64,000 nt of DNA from Roseovarius litorisediminis. GTDB lineage: Bacteria; Pseudomonadota; Alphaproteobacteria; Rhodobacterales; Rhodobacteraceae. The notes beneath the pieces were generated by a model. That model saw only the letters and a list, made by a program, of their open reading frames with translations. It made no database searches and was not told where the DNA came from. Every line of letters begins with the position of its first letter. The stretch's first letter is position 1. Shown here one piece after another: positions 8,826-17,820 of this stretch. The stretch is taken from contig NZ_FWFL01000006.1 in assembly GCF_900172295.1 (NCBI RefSeq), positions 186,001-250,000 of the forward strand, written 5' to 3'. The position numbers and the translations under genes were made by a program.

Positions 8826-9656
8826 TCATTCGGCCAGGCCGGAAATCAGCGGCGACAGCAGAAAAGCAGCATCCGCATGCACCAAAGGCCCCGGCAGATC
8901 GCGCGCCGCAGCCGCCTCTATGTCGGAACAGATCATTCCCGCCGTCCCGGCGGCCAGCGCTTCGGGGCTGGCGACAACCTCAACAGTTTGCGTCACCATC
9001 TCAGACAGCTTGTTCAGCATCTGCCGGGTGACATAGGCTGGCTCATGCGCCAGATCAGCACCATTGGCATCCTCTCCGGGGCGGCGGTTTGAGAACCACA
9101 ATAACATAACCGGTCCGTCGATCCGGCCCAGCAAAAGCCGCATGCGCTCAACCCAGACCCGCTGCAATTCTTCGCGGACCATGGCAAACCGCCCCGGGGA
9201 TACCCTCTGCAAATGCCCCAACATATGCCGGGTAAAGTGGAATTCGGTGAAATCGACATCGCAAAACACCGACCTCAACAGACCTGTAGCTTCAACAAAC
9301 CGGTCGTTCCTGCGTGGATGCACGGCATAAAACCGGTTCGTCATATTCTGCGCGCAAGGCACCTGAACAACAGTGACAAACGCACGCCGCGCCGCCCCCA
9401 GAACCATTGGGTCGTTCAGGAACACATCCACGCCGGCATTCGGAAACCCAAGATTCACACATGTCACACCGGTGGCTTTTTCGATCAGCGCCGGAAAGGG
9501 GCGCCAGATAAATTTGCCATAGGTTTCCGTACTGCCCAGAAAGACAGCATAACGTCCGCTCAGCCGCCGCCGTGGCCCCCGGAACAATAGCCCTGATCCG
9601 GCATACCGGCACGGCAAATAGTCAAGGGATCTTTCCCCAAGTTTTTCATAGGCCAT
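8826..9656 (-). CDS. DUF6473 family protein
   Basis: The 276-residue protein resembles the DUF6473 family common in Rhodobacterales. It begins MAYEKLGERSLDYLPCRYAG, followed by LLFRGPRR and AVFLGSTETYGKF (about 25-48), then NLGFPNAGVDVFL near 68. The ETYGKF and NLGFPNAG stretches recall an SGNH/sulfotransferase-like fold, but no function is established to my knowledge. The ATG at 9656 is preferred over one at 9668 because it has GGTGGG six bases upstream and gives the usual short M-x-Y start. It is convergent with etfA and divergent from the 3-hydroxybutyryl-CoA dehydrogenase gene. Confidence 0.75.
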   Translation of the reverse strand: MAYEKLGERSLDYLPCRYAGSGLLFRGPRRRLSGRYAVFLGSTETYGKFIWRPFPALIEKATGVTCVNLGFPNAGVDVFLNDPMVLGAARRAFVTVVQVPCAQNMTNRFYAVHPRRNDRFVEATGLLRSVFCDVDFTEFHFTRHMLGHLQRVSPGRFAMVREELQRVWVERMRLLLGRIDGPVMLLWFSNRRPGEDANGADLAHEPAYVTRQMLNKLSEMVTQTVEVVASPEALAAGTAGMICSDIEAAAARDLPGPLVHADAAFLLSPLISGLAE

Positions 9657-9815
9657 ATCACCCACCATTTAATCTCACCCATGGTCAGGATTCGGCCTTA
9701 TGCATTGAGAATTTGCTAATGCGTGAATTCATTACATGTTTTAACGATCCTCAGCCCTTGCAGCCCGGCACCCGCGGGGCCTATGGTACTTTCGAAAAAC
9801 GTCGCGAGGCAGGCT

Positions 9816-10691
9816 ATGGAAATCCAGAAAATCGGCATTGTCGGGGCAGGTCAGATGGGCAACGGCATCGCCCATGTTCTGGCATTGGCAGGGTACGACG
9901 TACTGCTCAACGACATCAGCCAGGATGGGCTGGATGCGGCCATGGCAACCATAACCCGGAACATGGAACGCCAGGTCAGCCGCGACAAGATCACCCAGTC
10001 CGATATGGACGGCGCCCTTGGCCGCATCGCCTCCACGCTGACCCTCACAGACCTGGGCGCCACAGATCTGGTGATCGAAGCCGCGACCGAGCGTGAAACC
10101 GTCAAGCAGGCCATCTTTGACGCGCTTCTGCCGCATCTGCTGCCCCACACCATCCTGACCTCAAACACCTCGTCGATTTCCATCACCCGGCTGGCCAGCC
10201 GCACCGACAGACCCGAAAAATTCATGGGCTTCCACTTCATGAATCCGGTGCCGGTGATGCAGCTGGTCGAACTTATCCGCGGCATTGCCACCGATAAAGA
10301 TACATATAATGCCTGTCTTTCAGTGGTTGAAAAACTGGGCAAGACCGCCGCCTCCGCCGAGGATTTCCCCGGCTTCATCGTCAACCGCATCCTGATGCCA
10401 ATGATAAACGAGGCCGTTTATACCCTTTACGAAGGCGTCGGTAATGTTCGCTCTATTGATCAGTCGATGAAGCTGGGCGCCAATCATCCAATGGGCCCGC
10501 TGGAACTGGCCGATTTCATCGGGCTGGACACCTGTCTTGCCATCATGAACGTGCTGCACGACGGGCTGGCCGATACCAAATACCGCCCCTGCCCGCTTTT
10601 GACCAAATATGTCGAGGCCGGCTGGCTGGGCCGCAAAACCGGCCGGGGCTTTTACGATTATCGCGGTGAAACACCCGTGCCCACGCGCTAA
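9816..10691 (+). CDS. 3-hydroxybutyryl-CoA dehydrogenase
   Basis: This 291-residue NAD(P)-dependent enzyme interconverts 3-hydroxybutyryl-CoA and acetoacetyl-CoA. The Rossmann motif GAGQMGNGIAH is at 10-20. The catalytic His is in GFHFMNPVPVMQLVE, followed by FPGFIVNRILMPMINEA and the C-terminal domain motif MKLGANHPMGPLELADFIGLD. The ATG at 9816 is chosen because the motif then begins at residue 10 as usual; upstream in-frame starts would add 31 unrelated residues. The location just beyond etfBA is typical for alphaproteobacteria. The 3' end overlaps the convergent RES toxin gene by 4 bases. Confidence 0.92.
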   Translation: MEIQKIGIVGAGQMGNGIAHVLALAGYDVLLNDISQDGLDAAMATITRNMERQVSRDKITQSDMDGALGRIASTLTLTDLGATDLVIEAATERETVKQAIFDALLPHLLPHTILTSNTSSISITRLASRTDRPEKFMGFHFMNPVPVMQLVELIRGIATDKDTYNACLSVVEKLGKTAASAEDFPGFIVNRILMPMINEAVYTLYEGVGNVRSIDQSMKLGANHPMGPLELADFIGLDTCLAIMNVLHDGLADTKYRPCPLLTKYVEAGWLGRKTGRGFYDYRGETPVPTR

Positions 10692-11416
10692 CCCGCTTTT
10701 TCCAGTCCGGTTTCCCGCACCAGAAACATGTGCCGCTGCCGCAAGGTTTCGCAATGGGCCCGCACGATGCCCGGGCGCAACAACACATGCCAGGTCTGCT
10801 GCGCGATCGGGACCGGCTGAGCAAACGCCGCGCAGCTTAGTACCGCCACATTGGCCCTATGATCCGGATCGCGAACCGACGCATACCGTATCGCCTTGGC
10901 ACCCGCGTCGCGCGCCCGATCCGCCAGCGCCAGGCAGTCAGTATAATCGTCGGGGTCTTCCCACCGCCCCTGCCCGGCCCAATCCGCATCTGTCAGATCC
11001 ACCGCACTATCCACCCGGATATCCGCCATCACCGCCGTATGCACCACCGGCCAGCGCGGCATCGGCGTATCTTCAGACGCCGCATAAAATCGCAAGCCTC
11101 CCCAGGCGCTTTCTGCCAGCGCTGTCAGCGGCGCCTCGGACCCGTACCACACACCCGGCGTCGGCCCCGCCCGACGAAAACGTGAGGCACGCGGATAGCG
11201 CCCATAACGAAACGGCGACCAGAACTGATAATCCAGATGCTGGCAGGGTTCGGGCACCGGCGGTTTACTTTCCTCCAGCACTTGCTCCAACACACTCTGC
11301 TCGGCATCGGTATCAACCAGCCGCATGGTCGAGGGCCTGAATTGCCCCTCAATCATCCGCCAAAGGTTGCCATGATAAGGCTTGTATCCCCCTTCAGGTC
11401 GGGGCACGGGCCGCAT
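10688..11416 (-). CDS. RES-domain toxin (NAD+-degrading) of a type II toxin-antitoxin pair
   Basis: This 242-residue protein carries the RES domain, whose characterised members phosphorolyse or hydrolyse NAD+. The conserved pocket residues can be placed: Arg20 in NLWRMI, Tyr91 in GVWYGSE, Glu102 in TALAES and the Ser of NVAVLSCAAFAQP near 210. It is longer than many RES toxins (about 150-200 residues), with an N-terminal extension of about 15 residues and a C-terminal tail. Its start lies 23 bases inside the upstream antitoxin gene, the usual antitoxin-first order. Activity is inferred from family. Confidence 0.85.
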   Translation of the reverse strand: MRPVPRPEGGYKPYHGNLWRMIEGQFRPSTMRLVDTDAEQSVLEQVLEESKPPVPEPCQHLDYQFWSPFRYGRYPRASRFRRAGPTPGVWYGSEAPLTALAESAWGGLRFYAASEDTPMPRWPVVHTAVMADIRVDSAVDLTDADWAGQGRWEDPDDYTDCLALADRARDAGAKAIRYASVRDPDHRANVAVLSCAAFAQPVPIAQQTWHVLLRPGIVRAHCETLRQRHMFLVRETGLEKAG

Positions 11417-11774
11417 CCAGATAATTCATAACCGCAATCAGCCCTGTGGCCTGCACCATCAATTCGCGCGGCGCGGCGCCCAGATCACTGTTGGCATTCG
11501 CCATCCAGCCCTGCATCGTATCCGGATCGCCCCCCGAAATTGAATCCAGCGACCGAAAGATACGCACCACACAGGCTGCCAGTTCAAACGGCTTGCCCTG
11601 CAACTCATAACCACCTTCGCGCATTCGCGAAACGGTAGCCTCGCTGACGCCGATCACCGCTGCCAGTTCACGCTGCGACAGGCCCAGTTCCTGGGCTGCG
11701 TTAAACGCTGCTTTAGCCAACACCCGCCCGGCGCTATGGCTGACATCTTCTGGCTTTCTGGCAAGAGATAGCAT
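11394..11774 (-). CDS. Xre/MbcA/ParS-type antitoxin of the RES pair
   Basis: The 126-residue antitoxin has an N-terminal Xre-like HTH (about 25-55: LSQRELAAVIGVSEATVSRM) and a C-terminal MbcA/ParS/Xre toxin-binding domain (about 60-120: LQGKPFELAACVVRIFRSLD, MQGWMANANSDLGAAPRELM, ending LNYLDAARAPT-like). I start at 11774, where GGAG sits upstream; a longer frame would add 18 hydrophobic residues not seen in the family. It should bind the toxin and repress the shared promoter. A perfect palindrome lies 38 bases upstream. Confidence 0.85.
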   Translation of the reverse strand: MLSLARKPEDVSHSAGRVLAKAAFNAAQELGLSQRELAAVIGVSEATVSRMREGGYELQGKPFELAACVVRIFRSLDSISGGDPDTMQGWMANANSDLGAAPRELMVQATGLIAVMNYLDAARAPT

Positions 11775-11811
11775 CACAATTCTCCGGAATAATGAAAGTA
11801 AAATAACATTT

Positions 11812-11825
11812 ATTTCTACAGAAAT
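11812..11825. promoter_or_regulatory. Palindrome upstream of the Xre-RES pair (candidate autoregulatory operator)
   Basis: ATTTCT-AC-AGAAAT is a perfect 6+2+6 palindrome in an AT-rich stretch, 38 bases upstream of the antitoxin start. Xre-type antitoxins usually bind such sites to autoregulate. The assignment rests on position and symmetry. Confidence 0.55.
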
Positions 11826-11860
11826 CAAGAAAGCGCTAAATGCCTTTCATTTTTCCCAAA

Positions 11861-11879
11861 ATACTCCCGCCGGAGGCAT
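11861..11879. repeat. Rhodobacteraceae-type intergenic repeat core
   Basis: ATACTCCCGCCGGAGGCAT, preceded by TTTTCCCAAA, has an internal GCCTCCGGCGGGAG-type dyad. I recall similar sequences between many genes in this family. A diverged copy with the same CCCAAAAT...GGCATCCGG frame is at 27613-27638. It lies downstream of the acyltransferase gene and may act as a terminator or repeated extragenic element. Confidence 0.5.
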
Positions 11880-12048
11880 CCGGCCAGACATCCCGCAATC
11901 CTGATTTTTCAATTCATTCCGCGACCGTCCGGACTTAAGACGTTTCGAGATTAAGCTGATCCGCAGTTTGATCCCGAAACGCCCACACCACCGAAAGAGT
12001 CTGCGTGTTTCGCTTGATTGTTGTGAGCCAAAAATAAGCCGAAACGCT

Positions 12049-12960
12049 TTAGTCACCCAGAGAAAGGGTATGTTCCCGTAACCAGGTCATGAAGCCGCGC
12101 GGATCCTTCTCCAGCATCTTCATCCGTTCGTCGCTGATCGGCTTGCCGACAACCGGCTTCTGCGGCTTGTTGCAACTGTGGACCACCTCATGCAGCAGCA
12201 GGCTCTGCCGCAGGGTTGCCGAAATCCGGTTAGCAATCTGATACCAGCGAGAATTTGAACCGGGAAAATAAATCGGCACCACCTTGGCGCCTGAACGGCG
12301 AATCATCTGCGCCGTAAAGACATTCCACTCGCGCTCAATCGCTGGCCCGAACATCGTGTCGGACGATGCCACAACGCCCGACGGAAAGACGCTGATCAAC
12401 CCGCCCTCTTTCAGATGCGCCATCGCCTTGGCGCGCATCTCGACTGATTTGCGTTGCGCGTCAGGCTCGTGCGGAAACGGCACTGAAATCATGTAGGATG
12501 CCGCCACCTCGTCAATCCCGGTCAGCAGGGCGCGGGTCAGAATTTTGTAGTCGCTTCGCCGCTGGCCAATCAGATCCGCAAGGATCATCCCATCTACCAG
12601 ACCATGCGGGTGGTTCGACACCGCCACAACCGGGCCATCGGACGGGATATTCTCCAGTTGCTTGGGCGGGGTCTCCAGATCGATGCCCATCGTCCCCAAA
12701 GCAGCCCGCCAAAACGCCTGGCCGGTCGGCGCACCGCGCTTTTCAAACGCCTTGATCATGCGCACAATGGTGATCTTGCCGGTGAACCATTCGATGGTTC
12801 GAATGATCCCTGCTGTCATCGGGTCGTCAAAGGAGTTGGCATAGGTCAGGCTACGGCGGTCATATTTGGTGAAGTTCACCGTTTCGCCGGCCTGCTTCAA
12901 CGCCTGGTCCTCCTGCACGTTGTCAGCCACGTGATCTGTCCCTGCCCCATCGTAGCGCAT
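12049..12960 (-). CDS. PlsC-like / hemolysin-type lysophospholipid acyltransferase
   Basis: This 303-residue protein has a PlsC-type acyltransferase core. The catalytic block is NHPHGLVDG (116-124), spaced like the NHPLGGLDG block of hemolysin/OlsB-type enzymes rather than the classical H-x4-D. The second block is ISVFPSGVVASS (about 195), with FPSG in place of the usual FPEG, and KVVPIYFPGSNS follows. It probably acylates a lipid at the inner face of the membrane. The family includes acyltransferases for phosphatidate and aminolipids, and I cannot choose between them. The gene ends about 275 bases before the toxin-antitoxin pair and follows ptsH by 8 bases. Confidence 0.7.
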   Translation of the reverse strand: MRYDGAGTDHVADNVQEDQALKQAGETVNFTKYDRRSLTYANSFDDPMTAGIIRTIEWFTGKITIVRMIKAFEKRGAPTGQAFWRAALGTMGIDLETPPKQLENIPSDGPVVAVSNHPHGLVDGMILADLIGQRRSDYKILTRALLTGIDEVAASYMISVPFPHEPDAQRKSVEMRAKAMAHLKEGGLISVFPSGVVASSDTMFGPAIEREWNVFTAQMIRRSGAKVVPIYFPGSNSRWYQIANRISATLRQSLLLHEVVHSCNKPQKPVVGKPISDERMKMLEKDPRGFMTWLREHTLSLGD

Positions 12961-12968
12961 CTGCGCTT

Positions 12969-13247
12969 TTACATGTCCTCGCCAAACCGGTCTGCCACCA
13001 GCGCTTCGACCGCATCGGCCAGCGCAACCGCATCCGGCCCCGAGATTTGCACGTCAATAGTTGTTCCTTTGGACGCTGCCAACATCAAAAGCCCCATAAT
13101 GCTGTCTGCGCCGGTGTATTGGCCGTTCTGCGACACTTCTGCCGTTGCGTCAAATCCTTCGACAACTTCCACCAGTTTGGCCGCCGCCCGGGCGTGCAGA
13201 CCTTTTTCATTCACAATCTTCAGCTGCCGCACAATCTTATCTGTCAT
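12969..13247 (-). CDS. ptsH: HPr phosphocarrier protein
   Basis: The 92-residue HPr has the phosphorylatable His in GLHARAAAK (His18) and the regulatory Ser in GADSIMGLLMLAASKG (about Ser49). It ends the leftward block hprK-rapZ-EIIA-ptsH. In alphaproteobacteria lacking sugar permeases this block works as a regulatory phosphorelay (PTS-Ntr-like), not for sugar uptake. HprK, encoded at 14599-15048, should phosphorylate the Ser. Confidence 0.93.
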   Translation of the reverse strand: MTDKIVRQLKIVNEKGLHARAAAKLVEVVEGFDATAEVSQNGQYTGADSIMGLLMLAASKGTTIDVQISGPDAVALADAVEALVADRFGEDM

Positions 13248-13259
13248 AGGACCTTCTAA

Positions 13260-13688
13260 CTATTCTGCAGACACATTGTGGCTGTCTATATATTTACGCC
13301 CCGCATCCAGCGCTGCACGCACGGCATCCAAAATCGGTAAATGGCGGCTTTTCGCCAGTTTGATCAGCATCGGCAGGTTGGCCCCATAAAGGATCCGGCG
13401 ATTTTCGGGCTGGCAGGCACGCAGCGCCAGATTCGACGGCGAGCCACCAAACAGATCGGTCACAATCACCACGCCATCCCCCTTGTCCACCTCATTGGCG
13501 GCGCGACAGATTTCTTCCTGCTTTTCAGTCCGATCGTGGTCACCCTCGATCACGATTGCGCGGATCCCCTGTTGCACACCAACCACATGTTCTATGGCCC
13601 TCAGATATTCCGGGGCCAGTCCGCCATGGGCCACGATCACAATACCGATCACAGACGTCTTACTCCCAACATCCTCACGTGCCGCCAT
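13260..13688 (-). CDS. PTS EIIA component, mannose-type fold
   Basis: The 142-residue protein has the EIIA-Man fold. The active His is in [14 protein letters not shown] (about His21), followed by [17 protein letters not shown] (about 73-89). It receives phosphate from HPr but no EIIB or EIIC is nearby, so it is likely a regulatory output of the phosphorelay. Its start overlaps the end of rapZ by 14 bases and it precedes ptsH by 12 bases. Confidence 0.9.
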   Translation of the reverse strand: MAAREDVGSKTSVIGIVIVAHGGLAPEYLRAIEHVVGVQQGIRAIVIEGDHDRTEKQEEICRAANEVDKGDGVVIVTDLFGGSPSNLALRACQPENRRILYGANLPMLIKLAKSRHLPILDAVRAALDAGRKYIDSHNVSAE

Positions 13689-14586
13689 CCTTGGGTGGTG
13701 TCACGTTGGTCTCCGTCACCCCGCGCCTTTCCAGCTCGCGGTGTCTTATTGACACTTGCCAGCCCCCATCTGCAAGGGCTTTGGCCAAAGTTTCTGCCAT
13801 TGCGACGCTACGATGCTGCCCACCGGTACATCCAAACCCGATCGCAAGATAGGCCTTGCCTTCGGCCTGGTAGGCCGGCAGCAGCAGGCCCACCAGGTCA
13901 CTCACCTTATCGCGAAACGCCTGAAACAGCGGGTCCTGACGGACATAGTCTGCCACCGCGTCATCGCGCCCGTCCAAAGGCCTCAGCGTTTCCTCCCAGT
14001 AGGGATTACGCAAAAAGCGGCTGTCCAGCACCATGTCCAGCCCCCGGGGCAAACCGCGTTTGAAGGAAAACGAATGCACCGATACCGCCAGTTGCCGCCC
14101 GCCCTGTGGCGCAAACCAGTGCTCCAGCTCGGCGCGCAGATCATGCGGGGACATTTCAGATGTGTCCACCAGAACATCCGCTCTGGCCCGGATCGGCCCC
14201 AGCAGATCAAACTCGCGTGCGATGCCCACGCCGGGGCTTTCCGCCGGGGCCAGCGGATGACGGCGGCGGGTTTCTGAAAACCGGCGCAGCAGTACATTCG
14301 CACTGCAATCCAGATACAGCACCTGCATCGGTACATCCGCCCGGCCCCCCATCTGGTCAATCGCCTCGATTAGCGCCGCGGTCGAGAAATCCCGGTTCCG
14401 GGTATCCACTCCCAGGGCCAGGGGCTTTTCCGGCCCCGGCCCGTCCAGCAGCCGCGGCAACAACGACAGGGGCAGATTGTCGATCGCCTCATATCCCATA
14501 TCTTCCAGCGCCCTAATGGCCGTGGTCCGTCCTGCCCCCGACGGGCCGGTGATCAGAACCAAACGATTGGCGACAGCGGTCTGCAT
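13675..14586 (-). CDS. rapZ: RNase adapter / nucleotide-binding protein RapZ (YvcJ)
   Basis: The 303-residue P-loop protein has Walker [10 protein letters not shown] at 14-22 and the family stretch [16 protein letters not shown]. The C-terminal domain has [29 protein letters not shown], and [14 protein letters not shown] near 255. In E. coli RapZ controls GlmS through the small RNA GlmZ; in alphaproteobacteria it sits in this PTS block with a less certain target. The neighbours hprK and EIIA confirm the assignment. Confidence 0.92.
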   Translation of the reverse strand: MQTAVANRLVLITGPSGAGRTTAIRALEDMGYEAIDNLPLSLLPRLLDGPGPEKPLALGVDTRNRDFSTAALIEAIDQMGGRADVPMQVLYLDCSANVLLRRFSETRRRHPLAPAESPGVGIAREFDLLGPIRARADVLVDTSEMSPHDLRAELEHWFAPQGGRQLAVSVHSFSFKRGLPRGLDMVLDSRFLRNPYWEETLRPLDGRDDAVADYVRQDPLFQAFRDKVSDLVGLLLPAYQAEGKAYLAIGFGCTGGQHRSVAMAETLAKALADGGWQVSIRHRELERRGVTETNVTPPKDGGT

Positions 14587-14598
14587 AGTTTTGTTTCC

Positions 14599-15048
14599 TC
14601 AGGCAAGACGTCTGTTCTTTAGATAAAGCAGGATTGCGGCAGGGAAATGGGGGAATTCCGATTTTCTGATAACCGGCAGACTGACCCCCAGCAAATCTTC
14701 CTGCCGTTCAGGCGGCAAGCGTTCAGTTTCGGGCCTGTCCATGTCTACCAAAAGGGTAACCTTGCACGGCCCCGCAGGCCGGGCTGCCAGAATGCCAACA
14801 CCGCGCGCCTCGATCTTTCCGTGGATGGACATTGGAACATCCGCCATCACTGCCGCACCTTCAGGCCATACCCGGGTGCGGTCATCCGCCACCAGCTCGG
14901 CGCCCAAGGCCATAAGCTGCAGCGCCAGCCCTGATTTTCCCTGTCCCGAGGCCCCGCGTATCAACACCGCGCACCCATCCACCGCCACACAGGACGCATG
15001 CAGGATAGTACCGCCACGATCCATGTTCTTGTCTTTACCCGGCCACAT
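14599..15048 (-). CDS. hprK: HPr kinase/phosphorylase, short alphaproteobacterial form
   Basis: This 149-residue protein is only the catalytic C-terminal half of HprK, the usual alphaproteobacterial form. The P-loop is GASGQGKSGLALQL (about 32-45), followed by LVADDRTRVW and the HprK signature region SIHGKIEARGVGILA (about 73-88). It phosphorylates the Ser of HPr. The start could also be the internal ATG at 15024, as neither has a strong ribosome site. It lies 5 bases after the chvG stop, so it may be co-transcribed with the two-component system. Confidence 0.9.
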   Translation of the reverse strand: MWPGKDKNMDRGGTILHASCVAVDGCAVLIRGASGQGKSGLALQLMALGAELVADDRTRVWPEGAAVMADVPMSIHGKIEARGVGILAARPAGPCKVTLLVDMDRPETERLPPERQEDLLGVSLPVIRKSEFPHFPAAILLYLKNRRLA

Positions 15049-15053
15049 TCGGC

Positions 15054-16763
15054 TCAGGTCGGCAGGCCCACGACGAAACGCGCGCCCAGCGGGTCTGACG
15101 TGGGATCGGCATCGGTCGGGCGAATATTCTCGGCCCAGATCACGCCATCATGCGCTTCGACGATCTGCTTGGAAATTGCCAGGCCAAGGCCCGAGTTATT
15201 GCCGAAATCGCCCTCAAGCCGCTCGGAATAGAACCGCTGGAACACTTTGGTCAGCGCCTGCTCGGGAATGCCCGGCCCGGTATCCTCGACCACAACCAGC
15301 ACCCGGTTATCCCGTTTGCGCGCCCACAACCGGATCGCATCCCCTTCATCACAGAAACTGATTGCATTGGTGATCAGGTTGACGAAAACCTGCGCAAGCC
15401 GCGCTTCAAGCCCGGTGATCACCACCGGCTCTTTTGGAAAATCCGTGATGAAATCAATGCCTTTGTTATCGGCTTCTTCACCCAGATATTGGCCCAGGTT
15501 GCGCAGCATACTGATCAGATCAAATGACTCCTGCTCTTCCTTGACCAGCTCACTGTCCAGTCGCGACGCGTTGGAAATATCACTTACAAGGCGATCCAGA
15601 CGGCGTACGTCATGCTCGATCACCTGCAACAACTTCTCGCGCTGATCGTCGCGCTTTGCCACGCGCATGGTTCCGACGGCACTGCGCAGACTGGCCAACG
15701 GGTTCTTGATCTCATGGGCCACGTCGGCCGCAAATTGTTCATTGCTGTCAATACGGTCATACAGCGCCGACACCATGCCGCGCAGCGCGCCACTCAGCCG
15801 CCCGATCTCGTCAGGCCGAGCTGTCAGGTCGGGGATTCGGACGCGCCCTGCGGACCCGCCCTGATTACGATCACCACCGATTTCAGCCGCTGACGCCAGA
15901 TCCGACAGCGGATTGGCGATGGTCGAGGCCAGTATGAGGCTCAGACCAATCGAAACCAGCGTGGCAATGACAAACATCTGCAAAACCCGCTCGCGCTCCG
16001 ACCGGACCAGATTGTCGATCTCACCGGTCACACTGGCCAGGGCCACCACGGCCACCGGTTTGCCCGATTGAAGAATCGGAGAGGCAACGGAAAACACCGT
16101 CCCCTTCGAGATTTCCCCGGTTTCAACCTGAGTCCCGCTTGCGATCGTACGCTCTACCATCCCCTGCACCTGTTTTTCGATGCTGATCCGGTCACGACGC
16201 GACGACGCCGAGGTGAAAGGCGATGAAGCTTTGGACCAGACAGAATTCAGAGCATCGGTAATGATCGTCGGCTTTGGCTCTGCCTGGCTGCCATAGCGGG
16301 CCGCCTCTCCGACAACCTTTCCCGCCAGCGTCCCGTCCGCATCAAAGATGAAAACTTCAACGCCTTTCTGAACATCTAGCCGGGCCAGAGTCTCGGCGAT
16401 GTTAATCCCGTCTCCGGTGATCAGATTAACAGGTGCGCCGTCCGGCATCTGTACCTCAAACACGTCGGCGATCAGATCGACCTCATTGATCAGGCTGTTG
16501 GCCCTTTGCAGCGCCAGACTGTCCCGAGACGAATTGAGATAAAGGATACCCGCAACCAGAACGTTCAGGGCGATCAGATTGAACGTGATGATCTTGCGCG
16601 TCAGGGATGAATCCCTGAGTGAGAAAAACCCACGCCCTTCGCGTCGGACACGAAGCTCGTGTTCGACAATATTATCTGGCGCTACAAAATCATCCCCCAG
16701 GACAACGTCGCCGTCTTTTCGATGCGCATTATTACGCACGTTGACCCTCTCGGCCAAAGCCAT
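15054..16763 (-). CDS. chvG: Sensor histidine kinase ChvG (ExoS/BvrS family)
   Basis: This 569-residue inner-membrane kinase has TM1 at about 59-77, a periplasmic sensor region at 80-262, TM2 at 263-282, a HAMP segment, and HisKA with His350 in AADVAHEIKNPLASLRS. The HATPase domain has the N box (NLITNAISFCDEGD), G1 (VEDTGPGIPEQ) and G2 (NNSGLGLAISKQIVEAH). In rhizobia and Brucella, ChvG-ChvI responds to acid or envelope stress through the periplasmic repressor ExoR. No exoR-like gene is in the window. It follows chvI with a one-base overlap. Confidence 0.92.
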   Translation of the reverse strand: MALAERVNVRNNAHRKDGDVVLGDDFVAPDNIVEHELRVRREGRGFFSLRDSSLTRKIITFNLIALNVLVAGILYLNSSRDSLALQRANSLINEVDLIADVFEVQMPDGAPVNLITGDGINIAETLARLDVQKGVEVFIFDADGTLAGKVVGEAARYGSQAEPKPTIITDALNSVWSKASSPFTSASSRRDRISIEKQVQGMVERTIASGTQVETGEISKGTVFSVASPILQSGKPVAVVALASVTGEIDNLVRSERERVLQMFVIATLVSIGLSLILASTIANPLSDLASAAEIGGDRNQGGSAGRVRIPDLTARPDEIGRLSGALRGMVSALYDRIDSNEQFAADVAHEIKNPLASLRSAVGTMRVAKRDDQREKLLQVIEHDVRRLDRLVSDISNASRLDSELVKEEQESFDLISMLRNLGQYLGEEADNKGIDFITDFPKEPVVITGLEARLAQVFVNLITNAISFCDEGDAIRLWARKRDNRVLVVVEDTGPGIPEQALTKVFQRFYSERLEGDFGNNSGLGLAISKQIVEAHDGVIWAENIRPTDADPTSDPLGARFVVGLPT

Positions 16764-17464
16764 CAGTCTTCGTTATATCGGTAACCAATTCCATAAAGCG
16801 TCTCAATGGCCGAGAACTCTGGATCTACCATTCTGAGTTTCTTGCGTAGCCGTTTGATATGGCTGTCGATTGTCCTGTCATCGACGTAAACCTGATCATC
16901 ATAGGCAACATCCATCAGCTGATCGCGGCTTTTGACGAAACCAGGCCGCTGCGCCAGTGCCTGAAGCAACAGAAATTCCGTCACGGTCAGCGCTACATCC
17001 TGACCTTTCCAGCCCACCGAATGGCGCAAAGGATCCATCCGAAGATCCCCACGCTCGATCACCTTTGTTTCTTCGGTATCGCCCACGACATCGCCCGCGA
17101 TGGCTTCCTGACGGCGCAACAGCGCCCGGATCCGCTCCACCAGAAGACGCTGCGAAAACGGCTTTTTCACATAATCGTCGGCGCCCATGCGCAGACCCAG
17201 AACCTCGTCAATCTCGTCGTCTTTCGACGTCAGGAAAATAACCGGTATCGACGATTTCTGCCGCAGCCGCTGCAACAGGTCCATCCCGTCCATACGCGGC
17301 ATCTTGATATCCAGCACGGCCATATCTGGTAGTTTCTTGCTAAAGGCATCAAATGCCTGCTGACCGTCATTATAGGTTTCCACTTCAAAACCCTCGGCTT
17401 CAAGGGTCATAGAGACGGACGTCAGAATATTCCTGTCATCGTCCACCAGGGCGATCCTAGACAT
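16763..17464 (-). CDS. chvI: Response regulator ChvI (OmpR family)
   Basis: The 233-residue regulator has a receiver domain with Asp52 in [12 protein letters not shown], acidic pocket DDD at 8-10 and Lys of TSKDDE. The OmpR-type winged helix (about 130-230) has [34 protein letters not shown] and [13 protein letters not shown]. It is the cognate regulator of ChvG and is divergent from pckA, an arrangement conserved in alphaproteobacteria where ChvI can influence central metabolism. Confidence 0.94.
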   Translation of the reverse strand: MSRIALVDDDRNILTSVSMTLEAEGFEVETYNDGQQAFDAFSKKLPDMAVLDIKMPRMDGMDLLQRLRQKSSIPVIFLTSKDDEIDEVLGLRMGADDYVKKPFSQRLLVERIRALLRRQEAIAGDVVGDTEETKVIERGDLRMDPLRHSVGWKGQDVALTVTEFLLLQALAQRPGFVKSRDQLMDVAYDDQVYVDDRTIDSHIKRLRKKLRMVDPEFSAIETLYGIGYRYNED

Positions 17465-17820
17465 GGCAACTATCCTTATACTGCTCTTGTTGCGTTATTT
17501 TTCCGCCCACTATGCGCTTTTTCAGGCTTTACAATCAATCCAAAAGTGCGATTCGCGTCTTTCCGCGCCGCAGTTTGCGACAAAACAAGTTGGATATGGC
17601 CAAATTGACTCACAATTTGCAGCGACATTCTCTACTGTTTCCGCTAACCCGGCGGTGGTTGCGCTAACTTACGCTTGGTTGCGCTAACTGCGCCAAACCG
17701 TCCTGTTCTTTTCGATAAGCGTCATGCTAAGAGGCCGATAAAGGGCGGTGTACCATTACACACCGGTGCTCACTGACACCTCGCACCGCCCCGGCAAAAT
17801 GCGACAGGAGCTTGAAACGC
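17465..17820. promoter_or_regulatory. chvI-pckA divergent control region with tandem GCTAAC sites
   Basis: This 356-base gap holds no credible gene. TGGTTGCGCTAACT occurs at 17656-17669 and again at 17676-17689, exactly 20 bases apart, and a related CCGCTAACCC lies at 17641-17650. The TTGCGCTAAC core resembles half of the LacI-family site TTAGCGCTAA, which I recall for PckR/CceR, the regulators of pckA and central carbon genes in alphaproteobacteria. The pckA ribosome site AGGAG is at 17806-17810. Confidence 0.55.

Noticed and set aside
11847..12056. 69-codon minus-strand frame between the acyltransferase and the antitoxin gene
   Set aside because: It reads through the intergenic repeat (ending MPPAGVFWEK) and lacks a ribosome site or homologue-like sequence.
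17463..17687. 74-codon plus-strand frame in the chvI-pckA gap
   Set aside because: It runs through the divergent promoter region and the GCTAAC repeats; no ribosome site and no domain.
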